DNA from: Deferrisoma camini S3R1
Lineage (GTDB): Bacteria; Desulfobacterota; Deferrisomatia; Deferrisomatales; Deferrisomataceae
Direction: 5' to 3'
NCBI RefSeq assembly: GCF_000526155.1
Contig: NZ_JAFN01000001.1
Coordinates: 144,824 to 208,823, forward strand
DNA length: 64,000 bases
In this document: in pieces, positions 1-9,232 of the stretch
Numbering within the stretch: the first letter of the stretch is position 1
How the letters are laid out: each line of letters begins with the position of its first letter
Program-made: the position numbers and the translations under genes
Notes under the pieces: model-generated
The model's input: the letters and a program-made list of their open reading frames with translations, nothing else
Databases searched by the model: none
What the model was told of the DNA's origin: nothing

Positions 1-3000
1 AGGCGCTCCCGAGCTTCGTCCATGGCCACGGCCCAGCGCAGCCACTCGGGCTCCCGTTCCTGGATGCACCTCCACTGATCCTCGATGGTGCCCGAGTCCA
101 GGCACGCTTCGGCCGTCTCGAGCCACCTGCGGGTCGCCTCGGCCCCGGCTTCATCGAGGGTGCGCTTTATCTCCCACTTTTGGCGCTCCGTTAATTTTTT
201 CCCTTCTGCCACCTCCTGTTCCACCAAGTCGCCCACGAAGGGCATCACCCTTTTCTCGATGACATCCCCGAAGTCCTGGGGGGTGAGCGCCTCGCGGATC
301 TGGCGGCGCAGTTCCTGCGCCCGACGCATCGTGTCGGCCTCGGTCGCCTGCGCCGGGTCGCCGTCGGCCACCGGCTCGGGCGCCGGAGGCGGCGGATCGT
401 ACACCGGCTTCTGCTCGTCGTACTCGACGTCCAATCTCTGGCCCGTATCGGGGTGCTGCACCTGAACCCGGGTGCGGCCCGAGGGCGTCCGCCTCACGGT
501 GCCGGTGGGGGTGATCTCCTCCACGGTTCCGTCCGCCTCTCTGCGGGTCTGGAACTCGGGCTCCGGTTCCCCGGCCCGCGAGATTTGGGGTGCGGGGCCT
601 GGGGGAAGAAGCAGGGGGCCGGCCCGCTCCTCGAACCCGTAGGCGCGCACGCGCACATCCCACCGGTCGGAGTCGGGGTCGGGCCGCCACGCCTCGAACC
701 GGTACTCTCCCCCCTTCCACCGGACTTGCAGCATCCGGCCCTTGGGCGGGGAGTCCTGTTGCACGGCCAGGACCTCGGCCGCCCCCACCCGCGCGGAGCG
801 GCGTACCCCCTGGACGAGGATCTGCCCGTCCCCGGCCTCGAGCAGCCAACGCCCCTGCTCCTGTTCGCGGGCCTGCCCGCCCTCCCACCGGCCGTCCTGC
901 GGGTACCACGTGAGCTCTGGGGTCGGATCGGACACGATCCCGCGCCCCAGGAATTCGGCCGGCCGCACCTCGAACCGGCCCGGGTACAGCCGCACGCTCA
1001 CGCCGGCGTCCCGGTGGGCCGCCAGGGCGTAGCCGCCCGCGTCGGTTTCCAGGTCGAACACCAGGTCGCCGGGCGTCCACTCGGCCCGGGCCAGGTCCCC
1101 GTCGGGCTGCACCTCCACCGGGTCCCCCGCCTCGTAGATCCGCGTCCACCCGTCGCCCTTCACCTTGACGTACCCCGTGCCCTCGTAGGCAAGCCAGACG
1201 GTCTCGCCCCGGAACGGCACGCGCACCCTGGCACCGGAGAGCGCCCCGGTGATGTCGATGGCACCGGTATCGGGATCGCGGAGCGGGTCTTTGGGCTCGC
1301 GCCGGATCCACTGGCCCCGGGGGCCGTGGAGCCACACGAATCCCCGCTCGTACCGAACCGTCCAGCCCTGCAGGTCCGCGCCGGGCGGGCCGGGCGGTTT
1401 CGGCTCCTCTGCCTCCACCACCTCCTGCCCCGGATCGGGCCTGGGCGGTTCGTTGGGCCGATCGGGCTCCCGGCCCAGGCGTTTTTTCAGGTAGTCCCAG
1501 AAGCCCGTGGCCGCATCCCACGCGGCCTCGCCAGCCTTCCACACGAGGATCCCCGGCGCGGCCAGGGGGGCCAGCACATACTCCCACCGCACGAGACCCG
1601 TGAGCTTGTCCCAGGTGAGCACCCCGGTCACGTCTTCCAGGTCGACGGGGATCTCCACCCGGAACAGCTTCTCCGGCTCGGGCCGGTCCGGATCGGCCCC
1701 GGGCGCGGTGTAGCGCTCGAACGCCTCCGGATCCACGTTCTCGTACTCCTCCACCCGGCCGTCGGGCCGTTCGATCCGGTACCGCCTGGTGCTGGCGTTG
1801 TACGTGTAGATCGTGCCGTCCTCGGCCAGCCGGCGGGCCGCCTTCACGTTCCCCTGCTCGTCCCTCAGTTCGTAGGGGGCCTTGGGATCGTCCAGCACCC
1901 GCTCCAGGTACCGAACGGCCGCCTCCAGGTGCTCCCGGGCCGGTTCGGGCAGCCCTTCGTCCCCCAGGGCCCGCTCCAACACGTCCACGGCCGGCCCGGC
2001 CTGAAGGGCGAACCCCGCGAGATAGGGGTCGGTGGCGATCCGGGACACCGCCACCACCGAGCCCTCCACCAGGCCCGCCGCGGTGCCGGCCTCGCCCAGC
2101 AGGGGAGCCAGGTCCTGGAGCAGGCCCCGGGCCGCCGCCAGCACAGCGTCGGGATCGGAGGGGTCCGCCAGGAGCAGGGCGGTCCCCATGCGGCGGGCCA
2201 CGTACAGGGCCACCCGAACGGCCCGCCGGGCGTTCTCGTCGCGGGCCATGTCCTCCAGGGTCTCCAGGGCCTCCTCCGCGAACCGCAGGACCCGGCGACC
2301 GTCGGGCGGGGCCGGGCCCTGCCACACGTTCATCTCGGCCGCGAGTTCCATCGTCCGCGCCAGGAGCGTGAGGCCCAGGCGGACGTCCCGGTCCAGGGGC
2401 ATCTGGGCGGCTGCGCCGGCGATGCGGGCCGCCCCCCGGAGCACCGGGCCCGGCTCGGGCGGTTCGGACGCCTCGGCCGCCCGGGCCAGGAGTATGGCCT
2501 CGGCCAGCACGGCCCGGACCAACTCCACCGTCTGGGGGGTGTAGTCCAGTTGGGAAAGGTCGGGGTCCTGGCCCACCTCGTACACGGCCTTGTCGGCGGC
2601 CCGCAGGAGCTTCACCGAGGCGGGGTCCTCGCTTTCGGCGGTCACCACCTCCCAGGCCCGTTCCAGGGCGTCGAACAGGGTGAAGGCCAGCCCGGGGATC
2701 GGCGGATCCCGGCCCGCCGCCTCGGCCACGGTGTTCACGGCCCGGGCTATGGTCCGCTGGGTCTCCACGACCCAGAAGAACCGCTGCCTGGCCCGATCGG
2801 CCGGGTCCTCGATGGCCTCCACCTCGGCCACCCGGAGCACCTGGGCCAGCACGTTCAGCACGGCGATGACCTGGGCGTCGTAGGGATCGTAACCGGGCCG
2901 GGCCACGCAAAACTCGGGCCTGTCCGCGTTGGCCCGCCTGAGGTCGTCGACCAGGGGGATCACGAGCTCGCGCACCACCCGGCCCGCGTCCGGCGAGTCG

Positions 3001-6000
3001 CCCGAAAGGGCGGGGTGCTCCACCCATCCCAGCACTCTCCGGGAAAGGGCCAGCCCGTTTCGGATGTCCCGCTCCCCGACCCCGGTGGTTTGACTGATCG
3101 CCGTCACGATGGCATCGGCTGCGTCGGGGTTCTGATCGGCCAGGGCGCACGCCGCGTCCGGGATCGATGCGATCACCTCGAGCACCTGGTTCAGGTCGAC
3201 CTGGGGCGGAGCACCCGGTCGGGGGTTCCGGAGATCCTCGATTACGTCCAGCATCAGCTCCGCCAGCCGGACCATGAGGGGAAGCAGGGGCTGCTCGCTC
3301 TTCACCGGCTCCATCTCGGCAAGACTCCGCGCGAACTCGGCCGCCTCCCTCAGGGTTCTCCACACGTCCTCCGCATCGAGCCCGCCCTGCTCCAAGAACT
3401 TCCGGGCCGGCAGCACCGGCAGGTGGACGCCCAGGGTCACGGTCCGGGCCGGATCGCTCTCGTCGTCCAGGCTCAGGAGGATGCCGGTGAGCAGGTTGTC
3501 CAGGGTGCGGACCACGGCGAGCGCCAGTTCCTCGGGGGGAATCTTCTCCAGGTTGACCAGGTTGCCTACGTCCCGCACCAGATCCTTGATCATGTCGGGC
3601 CCGAATTCCTTCCACTTCTCGGCGTCGTCCGGAAGCTCGATCTCGATGTCCAGGCCTGCCTCTTCGGCCAGTTTGGCAAGGAGGATCTCGATCACCTCCG
3701 CGGCGCTCACCAGAAGGTTGGCGCCGTCGGTCACGAGCATCCGGTTGAACTCCTCCATCAGGGGCGCGCACGCGGCCGCGAGCCCAGCGGCGGCGCCTCC
3801 TGTGGCGCCGGTCGCTGCCGCACCGGCCTCGGCGCACACGTCGGCCGTCAACGCCAGGGCGAGGGTCGTGCTGAACGCCACGGTGTCCCCCACGAACCGA
3901 CCGAAGGACTCGGCCTCCTCTGGCATGTCCAGCAGCGCCTCGGCGGAGGCGGTTCCCAGCTTGGCCCCGGTGCGGCCGATGTTCATGCCGGCCAGGAGCG
4001 CGCGGAAGGTGTGCACCCCCGCGCCCAGGGACACCCGCTCCACCAGGGTGCCGTCGTCGGTGCGCACCACATCCGCAACACCCACCAGTTTGAGCACCCC
4101 CAGCACCGAGAACTCCCCCTGGCCAAGGAAGCCCTTGAACTCCTCGGCCTGTACCGACTCGCCTTCTTCGTCCGGGAACCACACGCCCGAAGCCGTGGAG
4201 GCGATGCTCTCGGCCACCGCGTCCCTGCCGAAGGCGTTCACGTACCGCAGGTTGACCCGGCCCACCACGTACCCGCGGGAGTCGCCGCAGATGGTGTTGC
4301 GCGAGGCATCTTCGGGCCTCTCCCCGATCCGCTTCACCAGATCGTCCGCCGCCTGTTGTAACTCCGGAAAGCCCCAGGGGATCTCGTCGACGCCGTTTTC
4401 CTTCAGCAGATCCGCGCAGCTTTGCTCCGGGCCCGAAAGGAACGGAACCCGGGCGCCTGATGCCGTGTGCTGGATCCGCACCCTGCGGCTGCCGAAGAAC
4501 GGAAAGTGCAGGGTCCCCTCGAACGTGACCAGGGGAACCGCGGCCGCCACGGCCGCGCGAGCCTCGCGGTCGGTCCGCAGGCCCAGGGCCGACGAGGGCG
4601 CGGCCTCGGTCTGAGGCTGGCTTCCGCCGGCGCGAGCAGCGGCAGTGGGCGCGTACCGGGCGAACCGGATCTCGCCCGAAGGGGTGAAGGGGATGCCCAG
4701 GAACCCCACGGAGCCCACGGGTTCCACCCGGGGGCTGGCACGCGGGTCGCCGTCGTAGCCGATGTTGCCGTCCGGAAAAATGTCCAGGGTGATCTTGAAA
4801 TCGCCGGTGCCCGACGCTCCCCCCGGGGGGATCTGCCACCGGGACCCCCCGGCGCCGGTGGCCGCGCCGAGCACCTCGGCCCGCGGGCTCGCCACGCCGA
4901 ACTCCGGGCCGCCCAGTTCGGGGGGCACGTCAAAGGTGATGCCGGCGTCCCGGATCTCGATGCGGTCGGTGTCGAACACCACCCCCCGGGCCGGGCCGTA
5001 GTCTGCCGTGCGGGCCGGGTCGGGCCGGTCCATGTACAGCCAGAACCCCCTGAGTCCCCCCTCTTCCAGCGGTCCGTCGATCACGAACGCGCCGTCCGAC
5101 AGGACGCCCCAGCGCCACGGCTGCCCCTCCATTGGCACGTAGTCCATGGGCGAAACCGAGCCCCCGCGCTCGGCCTCGGTTACGGCCGCGTCCTTCATCT
5201 CGGCCTGATAGCCCGGGCCCCTAGGGGGGGCGGGTTCCGCGTCGGCAGTCGGCCCGGCCATGTCCACCCCGTATCCCGCCGTGCCCCGTTCACCGGGTCG
5301 GTCGCCCGGGCCGGCCATGTCCACCCCATATCCCGCCGTTCCGGAGGCTCCGCCCCTGCGGGCCCAGTCGCCCGGGGGGGGTGCCAGCCGGGCACCCTGC
5401 CCGATGGCCTGGCCCCCGCCTCCGGGATCCCGCGCCCACCCGGACGGCCCCGTTCCCCAGCCTCCGGACCCGGCGCCCTGGCCCACGTCCTCGTCCGCGT
5501 CCACGATGTTGCCCAGGGGGCGTGCCACGTCCGGGTCCACGGCCTCGTCGCCCCCGGTCCGGTCCGTGCGGCCGCCCGAGCCGGGGCGGGCCCCAGAACC
5601 CGGTCTCCGGCCAGGGGGACCCGTGGGATTGCCCAGGGGGTCGCGGGGGACTTCGACCTCCAGGTCGCCGGTCTCTACCCAGTGCCCGGGACGGGGCGTG
5701 GAGAGGACGGGTCCTTTGCCGCCCTCACGGGCAGGGGATGGGAAGGGCCCTGGCACGCCTTTCGTCCCCCCTGGGCGGGGCAGGGGGCCCTGCGGCGGCA
5801 CGTAGTACCGGCCCGGGTACAGGGTGACGCGCCAGTAGGCCAAGGGCCATCCCCCCTCGGCCGGAGGGGCCAGCAGGCCGTCTTCGGGCACCAGGATCGA
5901 GCCGTCCGCAGCCACCGAACCCTCGAAGGCCAGGGTCAGGCCCGCAGGAGGCGGCACGCGGATCACGCCCCGCGCCCGGTTCTCCACCAGGGCGCTCTCC

Positions 6001-8753
6001 TCCACCCGGAGCAACAGGTTCTCCACCCGGCCGTCGAACGCTCCCACCTTGCGGCTCCACGCACCGGCGCCCACGAACGAGCCGCCTTCCAGGTGGAGCC
6101 CCGGCCCCCGGGCGTAGGCATCCCTCAGGAGCTCGGTTTGCTCCCGGAACGCCTCCTCGTCGGTCGGCCAGGTGAACAGGGACGGGTTCTGGGACTCGGC
6201 CACCGCGGTTCGGGTGGTGGCCGCCCCCCCGGCCAGCACCAGCCGGGCCCGGTCCGGCCGGTACGTGAACCCGTCGATGGTCACGGCCGGAAGATCGCGG
6301 GTCATGACCTCGGTGTGGAAGCCCCGAAGCGTCGTGCCCTCCGGGTCGCCCCGGCGCAGGTGGCGGAACGCGAGGGTTCCCCCGCCCAGGTCCTGGGGCA
6401 GCCGGATCCAGCCGGCCAGGTCCAGGCCCCCGACCCCGCCGTCCACCAGGTCGAACGTTCCGCCCGAGAACCCGATGCGGAACCCCGAGGGGGACAAGGG
6501 CTCCATCTCGCCCCTGGGATCGCCCTTCAGAACGTCCGGGGGCACCTCCGAGGCGCGGACCACTTCCACCCCCTCGGCCGACACGGAGCCGGCGGGTGAG
6601 ATCCGAAGGAACGGGGCCCGCCCGTAGAGCCAGGCCGGCTCCCTCGTGTCGAAAACCCCCAGGAGGGCTTCGTCAAAGCTGGTGAAGGAAACGTCGTCCA
6701 GCGCTCGCACCGGCACGCGCACCAGGGCCGAGACCAGGGCCAGCCCGGTCCACTCCGGGTCGTCGGCCGCGGCGCCGTAGCCCAGGTGGGGCGAAAAGTC
6801 CATCAGCAGGCGGCTCCCCCCGGCGAACACGTCCACCGGCAGATAGGTGCTCTCCACCCCGGGGGGCGGGACGTTCCCCGGAAGCACGGTGCCCGGCGGC
6901 ACCGCGGCCTCGGCCACGAACTCCCCGCCGTTCAGGACCGGCACGTCCCGGGCCCCCACCCACACCGGCGCCCGGGGGGACCAGGGTGTGGTGGCCGTGA
7001 TCACCACGGCCACGTCCGCCCGGGCCCGCTCCGGCTCCAGCCTCAGGGCCTGGATCCGAACCGTGTGGCCGAAGAGCTGCAGCGTGACCGGATCGCCCGC
7101 CAGTTCCGCGAGCCCCCGCGTGGCCCTCCACGCCAGCGGTTCGCCCGATGGATCACCCCTCACCCCCTCGAACGCCACCTCCACCGGCGTGCGGTTCCCG
7201 TCGCCCCTCCACCGCACCACGCCGCGGCCGTAAAGGCCCCAGCGGGTGGAGCTGCTGGCATCGTACTCGGTCACCTCGATCCGGAAGCCCGCCATGTCCA
7301 GGTACGAGGGAAGCCCGCCCGGAAACCGCCCCTCCACCGGCTTGCGCGCCACGGGCACGTACTCGGAAAAATCAAAGGCGCCGGCCCCCTGGGCGGGCAC
7401 GGCCCGCCAGACGAGCCGCGCCGTGTCCAGGACCACGGCCCCCTCCTTGAGGCGGAAGACCAGCTCACCCTGCTCCCGGGTCAGGGGGACGTCCCAAGCC
7501 ACGGGCAGCTCGGCAAAGCTCCCCCGGCATTCCAGGCGGGCCCGGGCCCGGTCCACGCCCTCCTGGAATGCCTGGGGCGACTCGACCAGGGTGAGGTATC
7601 CGGACTGCTCCACCCATGGATTCCCAGCCCCTGAGGCCACCGGCGAGCCGCAAGCGGGAAGCGGGGGAAGCCCCGTTACGGACACGAGCCCCGAGGCGAC
7701 CTCGTGGACCTCGATCTGGAGGGCCTGTCTTTCCTGGAACGAGCTGTTCTCCACCCGAACGCGCAAGGTCACCCGGCGGCCGGCCTCCACCTCGGCCCGC
7801 TCCAGCCGGTTCAGGCTCTGGAGCAGCCGCTCCAGCGGAGGCTGCACCTCGCCTGTGCGCTCCTCCACCGAGGCCGGGGCCACCTCCACGGACCGGAAGA
7901 ACACCCCCCCGGGGGGTGGCGGCCGGGCGAGGCGGAACGAACCCTCCTCGCTGCGCACCGGGGGGCTTCCGTCGGCCGGGAAACCGATCACCCGCCAGCG
8001 GTACCCCCCGGCGCCCAGGGCCACCACCCGCCCCAGGTCGGGTATCCACCAGGGCTTCCGAACCTCGGCCGCGAGCACCGGTCCGGTTTTGCCCTCCGCA
8101 CGCCCCTTTCCGGACGCCCCCTTGGGCGAGACGGGCGCCTCACGGTTCATCTCCACGCGGAACCGGTCGAAGAACCCCGGGGGCGCGTCCACGGGCCGCC
8201 AGGCGAAGGACAGGAGCCGGGGGGCCAACCGCTGGCCCTCGGCCGGCGCGGTCAGCCGGATTCCGGGCCGCCGCGAGGGGGGGACCCGTTCGGCCACGAA
8301 GTAGGTGATCTCGGGCACCGCCAGGGCCGAGGGCTGCCCCGAGCCGTTGTCAAAGGTGAGGGTCACGGTGTGGGGGCCCGGCTCGAACGTGGGCAGGGCC
8401 ACCCCGGTCTTGTCGGACCGGGTCACCAGGTCGGTCCCGAAGGTAAGGGTCTCCACGGTCTCCACCAGGATCCGGCCGTCCACGATCCACTGGATCCGCA
8501 GCGTTCCGTTCCCCTGGTAGCGGAACAACGCCTCGGCGTAGAACCCGGGCTCGTCCTTGGCCACGGTCTGGCGGCCCGTGCCGTTGGGGAACCGCAGCTC
8601 CACGTGCTCCACCACGACCACCGGCGACGCCGTGGAGGCCCCCACTCCCTCGACCGCGATCTCCAGTTCCGCGGCCCTAACCCCCCCCGGGGCCTTCGCC
8701 AGGAGGAACGCAATGCCGGCGAGCGACCCGAACCGAAGCACCCGTCGGACCAT
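1..8753 (-). CDS. Giant exported protein of unknown function (3' end outside window)
   Basis: An uninterrupted reading frame runs from an ATG at 8753 to the left edge, giving about 2,917 residues with no stop. AAGGAG lies 7-8 nt before the ATG. Residues 1-28 are a signal peptide. Residues about 30-135 form a beta-rich domain that is also found in the lipoprotein encoded just upstream; both contain ALPTFEPGPHTVTL. A fibronectin-like stretch follows (about 150-260), then a long beta-rich region. Residues about 995-1180 are a Gly/Pro-rich linker that repeats AGYGVDMAGP twice. Beyond residue about 1600 the protein becomes alpha-helical, including an Ala-rich hydrophobic stretch near 1630-1660. 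Cysteines are few. I do not recognise a family. The gene is last in an operon with an outer-membrane barrel and a lipoprotein, so a large cell-surface or secreted protein is the likeliest reading. Function is unknown. Confidence 0.85.
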   Translation of the reverse strand, partial: MVRRVLRFGSLAGIAFLLAKAPGGVRAAELEIAVEGVGASTASPVVVVEHVELRFPNGTGRQTVAKDEPGFYAEALFRYQGNGTLRIQWIVDGRILVETVETLTFGTDLVTRSDKTGVALPTFEPGPHTVTLTFDNGSGQPSALAVPEITYFVAERVPPSRRPGIRLTAPAEGQRLAPRLLSFAWRPVDAPPGFFDRFRVEMNREAPVSPKGASGKGRAEGKTGPVLAAEVRKPWWIPDLGRVVALGAGGYRWRVIGFPADGSPPVRSEEGSFRLARPPPPGGVFFRSVEVAPASVEERTGEVQPPLERLLQSLNRLERAEVEAGRRVTLRVRVENSSFQERQALQIEVHEVASGLVSVTGLPPLPACGSPVASGAGNPWVEQSGYLTLVESPQAFQEGVDRARARLECRGSFAELPVAWDVPLTREQGELVFRLKEGAVVLDTARLVWRAVPAQGAGAFDFSEYVPVARKPVEGRFPGGLPSYLDMAGFRIEVTEYDASSSTRWGLYGRGVVRWRGDGNRTPVEVAFEGVRGDPSGEPLAWRATRGLAELAGDPVTLQLFGHTVRIQALRLEPERARADVAVVITATTPWSPRAPVWVGARDVPVLNGGEFVAEAAVPPGTVLPGNVPPPGVESTYLPVDVFAGGSRLLMDFSPHLGYGAAADDPEWTGLALVSALVRVPVRALDDVSFTSFDEALLGVFDTREPAWLYGRAPFLRISPAGSVSAEGVEVVRASEVPPDVLKGDPRGEMEPLSPSGFRIGFSGGTFDLVDGGVGGLDLAGWIRLPQDLGGGTLAFRHLRRGDPEGTTLRGFHTEVMTRDLPAVTIDGFTYRPDRARLVLAGGAATTRTAVAESQNPSLFTWPTDEEAFREQTELLRDAYARGPGLHLEGGSFVGAGAWSRKVGAFDGRVENLLLRVEESALVENRARGVIRVPPPAGLTLAFEGSVAADGSILVPEDGLLAPPAEGGWPLAYWRVTLYPGRYYVPPQGPLPRPGGTKGVPGPFPSPAREGGKGPVLSTPRPGHWVETGDLEVEVPRDPLGNPTGPPGRRPGSGARPGSGGRTDRTGGDEAVDPDVARPLGNIVDADEDVGQGAGSGGWGTGPSGWARDPGGGGQAIGQGARLAPPPGDWARRGGASGTAGYGVDMAGPGDRPGERGTAGYGVDMAGPTADAEPAPPRGPGYQAEMKDAAVTEAERGGSVSPMDYVPMEGQPWRWGVLSDGAFVIDGPLEEGGLRGFWLYMDRPDPARTADYGPARGVVFDTDRIEIRDAGITFDVPPELGGPEFGVASPRAEVLGAATGAGGSRWQIPPGGASGTGDFKITLDIFPDGNIGYDGDPRASPRVEPVGSVGFLGIPFTPSGEIRFARYAPTAAARAGGSQPQTEAAPSSALGLRTDREARAAVAAAVPLVTFEGTLHFPFFGSRRVRIQHTASGARVPFLSGPEQSCADLLKENGVDEIPWGFPELQQAADDLVKRIGERPEDASRNTICGDSRGYVVGRVNLRYVNAFGRDAVAESIASTASGVWFPDEEGESVQAEEFKGFLGQGEFSVLGVLKLVGVADVVRTDDGTLVERVSLGAGVHTFRALLAGMNIGRTGAKLGTASAEALLDMPEEAESFGRFVGDTVAFSTTLALALTADVCAEAGAAATGATGGAAAGLAAACAPLMEEFNRMLVTDGANLLVSAAEVIEILLAKLAEEAGLDIEIELPDDAEKWKEFGPDMIKDLVRDVGNLVNLEKIPPEELALAVVRTLDNLLTGILLSLDDESDPARTVTLGVHLPVLPARKFLEQGGLDAEDVWRTLREAAEFARSLAEMEPVKSEQPLLPLMVRLAELMLDVIEDLRNPRPGAPPQVDLNQVLEVIASIPDAACALADQNPDAADAIVTAISQTTGVGERDIRNGLALSRRVLGWVEHPALSGDSPDAGRVVRELVIPLVDDLRRANADRPEFCVARPGYDPYDAQVIAVLNVLAQVLRVAEVEAIEDPADRARQRFFWVVETQRTIARAVNTVAEAAGRDPPIPGLAFTLFDALERAWEVVTAESEDPASVKLLRAADKAVYEVGQDPDLSQLDYTPQTVELVRAVLAEAILLARAAEASEPPEPGPVLRGAARIAGAAAQMPLDRDVRLGLTLLARTMELAAEMNVWQGPAPPDGRRVLRFAEEALETLEDMARDENARRAVRVALYVARRMGTALLLADPSDPDAVLAAARGLLQDLAPLLGEAGTAAGLVEGSVVAVSRIATDPYLAGFALQAGPAVDVLERALGDEGLPEPAREHLEAAVRYLERVLDDPKAPYELRDEQGNVKAARRLAEDGTIYTYNASTRRYRIERPDGRVEEYENVDPEAFERYTAPGADPDRPEPEKLFRVEIPVDLEDVTGVLTWDKLTGLVRWEYVLAPLAAPGILVWKAGEAAWDAATGFWDYLKKRLGREPDRPNEPPRPDPGQEVVEAEEPKPPGPPGADLQGWTVRYERGFVWLHGPRGQWIRREPKDPLRDPDTGAIDITGALSGARVRVPFRGETVWLAYEGTGYVKVKGDGWTRIYEAGDPVEVQPDGDLARAEWTPGDLVFDLETDAGGYALAAHRDAGVSVRLYPGRFEVRPAEFLGRGIVSDPTPELTWYPQDGRWEGGQAREQEQGRWLLEAGDGQILVQGVRRSARVGAAEVLAVQQDSPPKGRMLQVRWKGGEYRFEAWRPDPDSDRWDVRVRAYGFEERAGPLLLPPGPAPQISRAGEPEPEFQTRREADGTVEEITPTGTVRRTPSGRTRVQVQHPDTGQRLDVEYDEQKPVYDPPPPAPEPVADGDPAQATEADTMRRAQELRRQIREALTPQDFGDVIEKRVMPFVGDLVEQEVAEGKKLTERQKWEIKRTLDEAGAEATRRWLETAEACLDSGTIEDQWRCIQEREPEWLRWAVAMDEARER

Positions 8754-8775
8754 ACCGCCTCTCCTTCGGTTGGCC

Positions 8776-9231
8776 TCACTCCATCGCCACGAGGTACCGC
8801 ACCACCGGCGGATCGAACCCGGGCCTCGGCTCGCGAATCCTCAACGTCACGGTGTGGGGCCCGGGCTCGAAGGTGGGAAGCGCGCCCGCCGGGGTGGTCA
8901 GCTCGAAGGTCCTTCCGTAGGTCACGGTGCGCGTGACCGTCTCCACCACCCGGCCGTCCACCACCCAGTCGGCCCGGAACGCCCCGTTGCCCGAGCACCG
9001 GATCACCGCCCGGGCCACGAGCCGGGCCCCCTTGGGCACGGTGATCGAGCCGAACCCGTTGGGAAAGGTGATCTCCAGCCGCTCGATCCGGAGGGGGCCG
9101 GTGGTGGCCCCGCCCTGGACCGGCGGAAGCGTGGGCGGGCCGGGCGGGGCTTGGAGTGCGCCCGCACACCCAGCGAGCAGCACGGCCAGGGCCCCGGCCA
9201 GGATCGTGCGCACCCGATGTCCCGCGCACAT
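8776..9231 (-). CDS. Small lipoprotein sharing a domain with the giant protein
   Basis: The 151-residue product starts with a lipoprotein signal peptide whose lipobox is LLAGC (Cys at about residue 22). A short Pro-rich linker follows, then one beta-rich domain of about 105 residues. That domain is clearly homologous to residues 30-135 of the giant protein: both have a FPNG motif, a VDGR motif and the identical string ALPTFEPGPHTVTL. The ATG lies one base after the stop codon of the upstream barrel gene, and the stop lies 22 nt before the giant gene, so the three are translated from one message. The lipidated copy may be a membrane-bound partner or docking unit for the secreted giant protein; this is inference. 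Confidence 0.85.
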   Translation of the reverse strand: MCAGHRVRTILAGALAVLLAGCAGALQAPPGPPTLPPVQGGATTGPLRIERLEITFPNGFGSITVPKGARLVARAVIRCSGNGAFRADWVVDGRVVETVTRTVTYGRTFELTTPAGALPTFEPGPHTVTLRIREPRPGFDPPVVRYLVAME

Positions 9232-9232
9232 G

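Noticed and set aside
453-4361. Very long open frame on the plus strand antisense to the giant gene
   Set aside because: GC-rich DNA lacks stop codons in several frames. The frame is rich in Gly/Pro/Arg/His without domain character, while the minus-strand frame is continuous, has a signal peptide and a ribosome-binding site.
151-4839. Long minus-strand frame overlapping the giant gene in another phase
   Set aside because: Its translation is Arg/Gly/Pro-rich noise, and the frame starting at 8753 covers the same DNA without interruption.
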